Positions 7,526 through 12,557 of a stretch of 12,557 bases of DNA are shown piece by piece (the first letter of the stretch is position 1; each line of letters opens with the position of its first letter). This DNA is from Scytonema sp. UIC 10036. GTDB taxonomy: Bacteria > Cyanobacteriota > Cyanobacteriia > Cyanobacteriales > Nostocaceae. Position numbers and translations under genes: made by a program. A model generated the notes under the pieces. That model was not told where the DNA came from, ran no database searches, and saw only the letters and a list, made by a program, of their open reading frames with translations. The DNA is taken from contig NZ_WJFC01000297.1 of assembly GCF_009725235.1 (NCBI RefSeq), positions 1 through 12,557 on the forward strand. The letters run 5' to 3'.

Positions 7526-8959
7526 TTAAATTGATTCACCTATTTGATTTATTTCGCTTTCAATTTTCTCCATTTGTCTGTATAAATCATCAGCTTGTTT
7601 TTGAAGCCGATTGCGCTCAACTGCATTGTTTGTGATGTTTATTTGATCGTTGGCTAAAGTATATTCCTCTTTCAAGTTCGCTAAACGCTTCTCCAAATTT
7701 TCTTTTTTGAGAGCAGCAGCTTTGCTCAAAGGACGTGAAGTAGAACCGCCCTCATTAGTCTTCTGAATGTTCACAATCGTGTCCAATTCAGGTTCTCGAT
7801 TCTTTTCGATCGCCAGCTTTCCATCCTGATAATCTGCTAAAATCATATCCCCAAAGCCTTCAGTACGGGCTGTTGGTTCTTGATTTCTATGGTTTTCAAA
7901 ATTCCAACGACGCAACCCATCCAGTACATGATTCTTGAGATCGTCCACAGTCACAAAATTTTTCTCCATGCGATCGCCTTTACCGGAAAGCCCGTCTAAC
8001 AAATAGTAAGTAAAGACTCCGTGTTCTTTGTCCTCCCACGCAACTTGTTGAGCGGTACTTGCAGCAAGGAGTGCAAAACCTTCAGCTGATTCATACACAT
8101 TTTTGATAAATTCCGGATCGGCGATACTCCTCCCCATCTCTACCCCAGTATGACAAGCATCTAATGTAAGAACTAGCTGTTGCGCTTCACTCTTCCTCAT
8201 ATATTCCTCTACTTCAGCAACAGGTAAAGCCCGTTTCTCCATTAAGGAATACTGGGTATCTCTCATAATTAAAACAGGTTCCTTCTTAGAAGCTTCTCTC
8301 TCGACTCGCGTTCCGTGACAAGCAAAATGCACCCAAAGTAAATCGTTTTCTCTAACTGCTTTACACATCTCCTTCAATCTTGCTTCCACATTATCGCGAG
8401 TGGGAAACAAAGCATCATCCCAGTTGCGCTCGTCGTGAAGACACTTCACCACATAGCCAAGCTGTGTCAGAATTTTCTCTAACGCCAACACATCGTTAAC
8501 ACAAAACTTCAATTGTCCAAAGTTAGAGTCATTATACTTATTCACTCCCACAAGGAAAGCCCAACGCTGCTGAGGTTGTTTTTGTTTTGGTACTGGTACT
8601 GCTTGGCGAGAATCAGGCGTTGGGGAGACTGGAGAATTTTCCTCTTTTCTCAAATCCTCTTTGTCTTGTTGCGAATTTCCCTCAGATTGTTCCTTGAAGA
8701 ACTCCCGCTCAAAATCCAATAATTTTGAGTTTCCACGATTTAACTCACGAGCACCTCTAATCAGTTTCTCAACCCATCCCCCAGACTCTGCTGTCTTAAT
8801 CAATGCATAAACAATATCTACTAAGTTATTTCCTCCGGCGATCGCATCTAGGTTTTCGTCGAGTTTATAAGATACCATTTGTTCGAGTTTATTCTTATCC
8901 GGAAACGCACTAATTAAAGCGTCTTTTAGTTGTTCGCGTTGTTTACCAGTTAATGTCAT
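7526..8959 (-). CDS. EAD1-caspase (metacaspase-like) effector with C-terminal coiled coil
   Basis: Protein of 477 aa. Residues 1-88 form an EAD1 effector-associated domain ([20 protein letters not shown], then KLDENLDAIAGGNNLVDIVY and VEKLIRGARELN). 89-130 is a charged/proline linker. 131-380 is a caspase-fold (C14) protease: RWAFLVGVNKYND opens it, the catalytic His is H215 in HFACHGTR, and the catalytic Cys is C269 in LTLDACHTG, followed by FALLAASTAQQVAWED and FTYYLLDGL. 413-475 is a coiled coil shared with VMAP. Both catalytic residues are present, so it should be active. It lacks a signal peptide and membrane segments, so acts in the cytoplasm. The start ATG at 8959 is preceded on the coding strand by AGAAGGAAAATTGC. 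It probably serves as the killing or processing effector of the downstream VMAP-MoxR-vWA system. A 342-nt gap separates it from VMAP, so it may be a separate transcript. Confidence 0.92.
   Translation of the reverse strand: MTLTGKQREQLKDALISAFPDKNKLEQMVSYKLDENLDAIAGGNNLVDIVYALIKTAESGGWVEKLIRGARELNRGNSKLLDFEREFFKEQSEGNSQQDKEDLRKEENSPVSPTPDSRQAVPVPKQKQPQQRWAFLVGVNKYNDSNFGQLKFCVNDVLALEKILTQLGYVVKCLHDERNWDDALFPTRDNVEARLKEMCKAVRENDLLWVHFACHGTRVEREASKKEPVLIMRDTQYSLMEKRALPVAEVEEYMRKSEAQQLVLTLDACHTGVEMGRSIADPEFIKNVYESAEGFALLAASTAQQVAWEDKEHGVFTYYLLDGLSGKGDRMEKNFVTVDDLKNHVLDGLRRWNFENHRNQEPTARTEGFGDMILADYQDGKLAIEKNREPELDTIVNIQKTNEGGSTSRPLSKAAALKKENLEKRLANLKEEYTLANDQINITNNAVERNRLQKQADDLYRQMEKIESEINQIGESI
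7541..7714 (-). repeat. Duplicated coiled-coil module, copy at the C-terminus of the caspase
   Basis: Encodes residues 416-473 ([20 protein letters not shown] through SEINQI); 49 of 58 residues equal the VMAP copy. It is terminal here but internal in VMAP, so the module has been moved, not inherited with its surroundings. Homotypic coiled-coil contact between the two proteins is plausible. Confidence 0.9.
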
Positions 8960-9133
8960 GCAATTTTCCTTCTCAAATTACCTAGGGAAAACACTAGTAT
9001 TAAAAATTACCATGATTTTTCCACATATTTTTTGGCTTAAGTACTTGCACCCCTATTCTGCTTGCTTTCAGACATAACTCCTTCCGCATCTAGACTTTAT
9101 AAAGTCACGAGCCATGAACTTATGCACTTATTT
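8960..9133 (-). promoter_or_regulatory. Upstream region of the caspase gene with perfect 14-bp palindrome
   Basis: GACTTTATAAAGTC at 9093-9106 is a perfect palindrome, about 135 bp upstream of the start codon. It is embedded in a region that is paralogous to the VMAP upstream region. A -10-like TAATAC lies on the coding strand near 9000, but no good -35 is seen. The palindrome is a candidate operator. Confidence 0.5.
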
Positions 9134-9159
9134 ACTGATGCACACCTAAACACAAATGC

Positions 9160-9206
9160 GTGTCAGTCATTCTTCGCTGCGATCGCATTCAGGTTTTTGT
9201 CAAGCT
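9160..9206 (-). pseudogene. Possible EAD1 remnant
   Basis: On the minus strand GGKLDKNLNAIAAKND precedes a stop. It resembles YKLDENLDAIAGGNN of the caspase EAD1, and a 30-bp stretch matches the caspase DNA at 24 positions, including the HIP1 octamer GCGATCGC. No further EAD1 sequence can be read on either side, so chance similarity helped by the octamer is not excluded. Confidence 0.35.
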
Positions 9207-9429
9207 TTCCTCCCAGTGAAAAAGAATATCATGTATTATCTTCAGTTCCTGCTGGGATAATTTCGTACCAAAAGGACAGAATCCTTAACATGATGCTTTC
9301 CTACTTGTAAATGACGCCCAATTCCAAAACCGTCTATATGCTGCAACCAAGAGCTTAACAGTAAAAGATTATCATTTAACAAACTAGAAGTACACAATCG
9401 CCAAATCAAAATTTAGAGTTTTTTAACCT

Positions 9430-9466
9430 TTGCTTTGTGACTTTGCGCCTTTGCGACTTTGCGTGA
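9430..9466. repeat. Degenerate CTTTGCG tandem repeat
   Basis: TTTGCTTTGTGACTTTGCGC and then CTTTGCGACTTTGCG form about four degenerate units just beyond the 3' end of the cupin gene. Repeats of this sequence type are dispersed in cyanobacterial genomes. No stem or terminator structure is seen. Confidence 0.7.
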
Positions 9467-9498
9467 GCCACAAACTCTTCACACACAAGGTTAATTTT

Positions 9499-10164
9499 TC
9501 AAAAATACATATGAGAAAGTTTTGAAGTCAATTCGCCAATAATTTTAAGAGTTTTCTCATCGTCTAACATTTCTCTTTCATAGACATAATTTTTCTTATG
9601 GTTAATTTCCCCAACAATACAAGGAACATCATTGTTATTATCAGTCATTAAAACAAGAGTTGCACATAACATATTTTCTCCAGCATCAACAGAATGATAC
9701 TGCCCAGGCTTGACAAAATAACTTTGACCGGGATAATATGTTTCGCTGTTTATCAATTCACAAGAGACTCTTATACCAGTAGCTTCAACTGAAGAAGAGT
9801 TCGTATTGATATACTGTGCTTGGTACAGTTCCCGATCGCGATCGCAATTGGGTTGAACGTTATATATATGATTGGTGATGCTGCCACACAAAATCTTGCT
9901 ATGTAATGTCCAAGAATGAAAATGTATTGGCCAATCAGGGACTTGCTTTGGACGGAAATTTGAGAGCCATATATGAAGACGGACAATATCGGTAGATGTA
10001 GGAGGATTTAGACACATTATTGAGAAGCCAAAAGGACTCCACATACTAGATAAGCGGTTTTGCGTGACTCCATCCATTAACAGTTCGTATAAAATTGTAA
10101 TAGTTTCAATATGAGGAGCGTTTTCTTTCAATGCCTTCAGTAACTTTTCTCTGTAATTGTACAT
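9499..10164 (-). CDS. Cupin-fold protein of unknown function
   Basis: Protein of 221 aa. A helical N-terminus (1-35) is followed by a beta-rich part. WPIHFHSWTLHSKILCG (78-94) resembles cupin motif 1 (H81-x-H83, with H88 where Glu is usual, and G94), and YFVKPGQYHSV (149-159) resembles cupin motif 2 with H157. A mononuclear metal centre with H81, H83, H88 and H157 is therefore possible. The closest known fold would be cysteine-dioxygenase-like or other small-molecule cupins, but no substrate can be inferred. The start ATG at 10164 has no clear Shine-Dalgarno sequence (upstream is ACAAAATATTTT); no better start is nearby. It is monocistronic by spacing (over 300 bp from both neighbours) and has no obvious link to the conflict system. 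Confidence 0.7.
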   Translation of the reverse strand: MYNYREKLLKALKENAPHIETITILYELLMDGVTQNRLSSMWSPFGFSIMCLNPPTSTDIVRLHIWLSNFRPKQVPDWPIHFHSWTLHSKILCGSITNHIYNVQPNCDRDRELYQAQYINTNSSSVEATGIRVSCELINSETYYPGQSYFVKPGQYHSVDAGENMLCATLVLMTDNNNDVPCIVGEINHKKNYVYEREMLDDEKTLKIIGELTSKLSHMYF

Positions 10165-10271
10165 AAAATATTTTGTAGAACCTGTACTTTTGTTAAAGCA
10201 TAATATTAGCTACTAAAACCAAAATGGTCTTAATGCACTTGTTATTACTTCTAAAATAGCCTAAAGCGAGC

Positions 10272-10314
10272 CGCTATAGCGTCAGTACATTCTTGCCAAG
10301 CAAGAATCATGACG
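10272..10314. repeat. Compound hairpin in the intergenic region
   Basis: The palindrome CGCTATAGCG (10272-10281) runs into a stem: CGTCA (10280-10284) pairs with TGACG (10310-10314) and ATTCTTGC (10289-10296) pairs with GCAAGAAT (10300-10307) around a CAA loop. There is no T-run, so a terminator is unlikely; it is probably a dispersed repeat. It lies upstream of the cupin gene. Confidence 0.7.
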
Positions 10315-10355
10315 TAACGACAGTTGTATAGATATGCCAACAATTTATCGTAGGA

Positions 10356-10485
10356 CTATAGCAATCCTATTTGATTTGCAAACACGTAGGGTGGGCAATG
10401 CCTACCACGTAATACTAGCGGTGGGCATTGCCCTACCTACTACAGTACTTAAAATTTTTCACAAATGATTTAGGATTGCTATATA
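10356..10485. mobile_element. MITE-like element, ~130 bp, with terminal inverted repeats
   Basis: The left end TATAGCAATCCTATTTGATTTG (shown with its first bases from 10357) pairs with the right end CAAATGATTTAGGATTGCTA (from 10463) as an imperfect inverted repeat of about 24 bp, with TATA at both outer edges. Inside, GTAGGGTGGGCAATGCC (10386-10402) and GGTGGGCATTGCCCTAC (10420-10436) form a second, inner inverted repeat. It has no coding capacity. Size, ends and TA-rich borders suggest a non-autonomous element mobilised by an IS630/Tc1-type transposase; that family link is an inference. It ends just beyond the stop of the protease gene. Confidence 0.7.
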
Positions 10486-10496
10486 TACTTACAAAA

Positions 10497-10949
10497 CTAA
10501 ATTCTCAATACAGGATATTCTGGATGTTCTGGATTTGGAATTAATCTTTGAATCTTGCAATCTACATACAAATCTAAAGATTCCAATACTGTTTGACCGA
10601 TTAACACCTCATCCCCTGAGACTAAAGTCGCTTCTGTTGTTTCGCGTCCCTCTATCTCAATAATCACAGGTTCAGTCAATCCAACTGGTTCTTGTCTCCC
10701 ATCAGGATACTTTGCTATCTGCTGAGAGCGAATCTTCAAACCTAATTTTTCCACTATTTCCATTGGTAACACGGTACGTACAGCACCAGTATCTACAAGT
10801 GCTTGTGTCTCCCACACGCGCAACTGATTTGGATTTAATAATCCGCGATCGACTAAGATTTCATCAACAGCATTGGTGAGTTTCACTTGCACTCTAACCT
10901 TTCCTATATCCTTATTAACCATACGAATGGAATGATTGAAATTTAGCAT
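10497..10949 (-). CDS. Retropepsin-like (clan AA) aspartic protease
   Basis: Protein of 150 aa. QALVDTGAVRTVLP (49-62) carries the catalytic D53-T54-G55, and DEVLIGQTVLESLDLYVD (113-130) is the hydrophobic-hydrophobic-Gly motif that braces the active site, the usual layout of single-lobed retropepsin-like proteases that act as homodimers. It ends with a conserved-looking NPEHPEYPVLR tail common in cyanobacterial members. No signal peptide or membrane segment is seen, so it is cytoplasmic; the natural substrate is unknown. The ATG at 10949 has AGGAAGG about 8 nt upstream, preferred over the internal Met at residue 10. No partner gene is adjacent: the kinase lies 236 bp upstream and the MITE directly downstream. 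Confidence 0.85.
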   Translation of the reverse strand: MLNFNHSIRMVNKDIGKVRVQVKLTNAVDEILVDRGLLNPNQLRVWETQALVDTGAVRTVLPMEIVEKLGLKIRSQQIAKYPDGRQEPVGLTEPVIIEIEGRETTEATLVSGDEVLIGQTVLESLDLYVDCKIQRLIPNPEHPEYPVLRI

Positions 10950-11076
10950 GGCTTATACCTTCCTACTTGCAATCTTCTGCTTTTTATCTGCTCTCTGGTG
11001 CGCCTAGTAAGGTTTTTTTTCATCACCTCTCAACAGTAGCTGTGTCAATAAATGTATTGATGTACTAAATTATACA

Positions 11077-11160
11077 GGAGGCGGAGCCTCCCAACCATGC
11101 ATTCCCAGGCTCAGCCTGGGAACGAGAGAACGAGAGAGGCTCAGCCTGGGAACGAGAGAA
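11077..11160. repeat. Hairpins and 24-bp direct repeat upstream of the protease
   Basis: GGAGGC-GGA-GCCTCC (11077-11091) and CCCAGGC-TCA-GCCTGGG (11104-11120) are perfect small hairpins. A 24-bp unit starting AGGCTCAGCCTGGGAACGAG occurs at 11107-11130 and again at 11137-11160. The second hairpin is partly contained in the repeat. On the minus strand they lie between the kinase stop and the protease start. No T-run follows, so termination is not clear. Confidence 0.85.
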
Positions 11161-11167
11161 ACGAGAG

Positions 11168-11202
11168 AAATCCAAAATCGAAAATCTAAAATCCAAAATC
11201 GG
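11168..11202. repeat. ATTTTGG heptamer repeat overlapping the kinase 3' end
   Basis: Units of ATCCAAA/ATCGAAA/ATCTAAA on the plus strand run into the end of the kinase gene. The last residues of the kinase (SDFGF) and its TAG stop are made by this repeat, so the original C-terminus was probably replaced by it. Confidence 0.8.
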
Positions 11203-12448
11203 ATGAAATTCCCTGCATTGCTAACAAAGCAGTTCCAAAAGCCGCCTCTGCATTCACAGAATGCTCAATGGGTACCTGTAAAAGACGCCCTCTAATAACC
11301 CGCCAAACACGATTCCTCGCACCACCCCCAGCCGTATAAACACGAGTTAACTTATCAGCCCCCAATTCCTGCAACAACTCATATCCCCGTGCTTCTATCC
11401 GAGCAATGCTTTCTAATAATCCATGCAAAAATTCTACCTGACTATCGGGACGCGGTTCCAATCGCCCAGACAAATTTGGGTTATTTATTGGAAATCTCTC
11501 CCCCGGCTTTAATAACGGATAGTAATCCAGCTGACTTGCTTTCAACCCATCAATCTCTTGGCTGAGGCTTTCTAACTCCGCACTGGTAAAAAATTGCTTA
11601 AGGACTGCACCTCCCGTATTAGAAGCACCTCCCGTCAGCCACAAATCCCCCAAGCGGTGGCTGTAAATTCCGTATCTTGCATCATCTACACGAGTTCGGC
11701 TTAACAGTTTGAGTACCAGTGTCGATCCCAGAGAAGTCACTGCTTCACCTGGGAGTGTTGCTCCACTGGCAAGAAAAGCTGCAATACTATCAGTTGTACC
11801 CGCACAAACTACACAATCGCGAGGAAAACCTAACTTATCTGCAATGTCAGCACGCAGTTCTGCAATGGGTGTACCTGGAGCGATAACTTTTGGTAAGTAC
11901 ACTTTCAGTTGCAATTGTTTCAGCCAGTCGGGATATTCTAACTTTTCTACGTCATAACCCAACTTTAATGCATTATGGTAATCGCTAATGCCCAATTGCC
12001 CGTGTAAAAGAAATGCCAGCCAATCTGCTTGATGCAGGAAGTGTGTTGCTTCTACAAAAGCTGGCAATTGTAACATCCATAAAAGTTTGGCAAGGCTGGA
12101 AGTGGCACTTAAAACTGTATGATTGGGAGGTGCGCTCGCTTTTAGTTCTTCCATCACGAGCGCTCCCCGTGCATCGTTGTACAACAGTGGTGTATCCACA
12201 GGTTGACCTTCGCTGTCGCACAATAAGACTGTAGAAGAGGTACCATTAATTGCGATCGCTCTCACGTCTTGCCTTAACTCCTGTGGAATTTGTTCGAGTA
12301 GGTTAAATAAAGCTTCTTTCCAGCAATTTGCTAGGTCAAAGGCATTATACATATCAAAGGGATAGCGTCCCTCAAACTGGATACAAGTTTCTTTGTCAAT
12401 GACTGTAGCCCTTGCACCCGATGTACCAAAGTCTATGCCCAGATACAA
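11186..12448 (-). CDS. FGGY-family sugar kinase, probable D-ribulokinase (SePSK/XK-1 type)
   Basis: Protein of 420 aa as read from the TTG at 12448. LGIDFGTSGARATVID (3-18) is the ATP-phosphate motif; NGTSSTVLLCD (68-78), SLAKLLWM and HQADWL (139-143) follow; CAGTTDSIAAFLASGA (215-230) holds the probable catalytic base D220; EAVTSLGSTLVLKLLS and LTGGASNTGG precede YTAGGGARNRVW (371-382), the adenosine-binding segment. The order and wording match the cyanobacterial/plant group (Synechococcus SePSK, Arabidopsis XK-1) shown to phosphorylate D-ribulose, about the normal length. It would form ribulose 5-phosphate in the cytoplasm. No ATG is present: the reading frame stays open through the heptamer array up to the window end, so the true start may be the TTG or lie beyond. 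No ribosome-binding site is visible, and the C-terminus ends in heptamer sequence. Confidence 0.85.
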   Translation of the reverse strand: MYLGIDFGTSGARATVIDKETCIQFEGRYPFDMYNAFDLANCWKEALFNLLEQIPQELRQDVRAIAINGTSSTVLLCDSEGQPVDTPLLYNDARGALVMEELKASAPPNHTVLSATSSLAKLLWMLQLPAFVEATHFLHQADWLAFLLHGQLGISDYHNALKLGYDVEKLEYPDWLKQLQLKVYLPKVIAPGTPIAELRADIADKLGFPRDCVVCAGTTDSIAAFLASGATLPGEAVTSLGSTLVLKLLSRTRVDDARYGIYSHRLGDLWLTGGASNTGGAVLKQFFTSAELESLSQEIDGLKASQLDYYPLLKPGERFPINNPNLSGRLEPRPDSQVEFLHGLLESIARIEARGYELLQELGADKLTRVYTAGGGARNRVWRVIRGRLLQVPIEHSVNAEAAFGTALLAMQGISSDFGF

Positions 12449-12455
12449 GTTTATT

Positions 12456-12557
12456 GGGGATTTTGGATTTTGGATTTTGGATTTTGGATTTTGGATTTTG
12501 GATTTTGGATTGGGGATTGGGGATTTTGGATTTTGGATTTTGGATTGGGGATTGGGG
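12456..12557. repeat. ATTTTGG heptamer array directly upstream of the kinase
   Basis: About a dozen units of ATTTTGG with some GATTGGG variants run to the window end, so the array may continue. It is a short tandemly repeated sequence of the kind known in filamentous cyanobacteria. It starts within about 10 bp of the kinase TTG codon, and replaces any normal promoter or RBS here. Because the unit is 7 bp and has no stop codon in any phase, the kinase frame stays open through it. Confidence 0.95.

Larger units (their letters stand above)
9134..9498. other. Gene-free stretch upstream of the caspase gene
   Basis: No intact gene is supported. A plus-strand ORF (9062-9310) runs through the conserved upstream region and has no recognisable domain. 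On the minus strand there is a short EAD1-like remnant (9160-9206), and at 9430-9466 a repeat made of CTTTGCG units. The rest appears to be plain intergenic DNA. Confidence 0.5.

Noticed and set aside
9062..9310. Plus-strand 82-aa ORF upstream of the caspase
   Set aside because: It spans the paralogous regulatory region and the palindrome; no homologous reading frame is kept in the paralogous copy at 7184-7355.
12456..12557. CRISPR array
   Set aside because: The units are contiguous 7-mers without spacers; no cas gene is near.

Overview
The window most likely comes from a filamentous, multicellular cyanobacterium (Nostocales-like). Reasons: many GCGATCGC (HIP1) octamers, long ATTTTGG heptamer arrays, dispersed hairpin repeats typical of these genomes, a xisH remnant, and a sugar kinase close to the cyanobacterial/plant D-ribulokinase group. 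The organism call is an inference from content. Every convincing intact gene lies on the minus strand.

Layout. Positions 1-1817 are a graveyard of mobile DNA: the C-terminal end of a Tn5/IS4-type transposase with a frameshift (1-294), a gene-free stretch with a ~65-bp direct repeat (295-970), and a second, multiply frameshifted IS4-superfamily transposase fragment (971-1497) that truncates a xisH gene which also carries an in-frame stop (1473-1817). Positions 1997-8959 hold the main system, transcribed right to left: an EAD1-caspase-coiled-coil protein, then a VMAP protein, a MoxR AAA+ ATPase and a vWA-like/FGE-sulfatase (FGS) fusion. The last three are tightly packed (8-nt gap, then 8-nt overlap). 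Positions 9134-12557 hold a cupin-fold protein, a MITE-like element, a retropepsin-like aspartic protease, several hairpin repeats, and an FGGY kinase whose ends run into ATTTTGG heptamer repeats.

How the genes work together. VMAP, MoxR ATPase and vWA are the three parts of the NTP-dependent 'ternary' conflict systems known from comparative genomics. EAD1 is an effector-associated adaptor domain found here on both the caspase and the VMAP protein, so the caspase is probably recruited by EAD-EAD contact and acts as a self-killing effector. The C-terminal FGS (C-type-lectin-like) domain lacks the first catalytic cysteine of true formylglycine-generating enzymes. Its last ~30 codons look like the variable repeat (VR) of a diversity-generating retroelement (DGR): a conserved scaffold interrupted by codons that nearly all end in C or T, as expected when AAC/AAT codons in a template are adenine-mutagenised. 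No reverse transcriptase or template repeat is in the window, so diversification would act in trans. The inferred model is a hypervariable ligand sensor (FGS) on a vWA platform, gated by MoxR/VMAP, triggering a caspase.

The caspase and VMAP genes also share a duplicated upstream region with a palindrome, the first 30 EAD1 residues, and a nearly identical 58-residue coiled-coil module placed at different positions in the two proteins. This shows modular shuffling within the locus.
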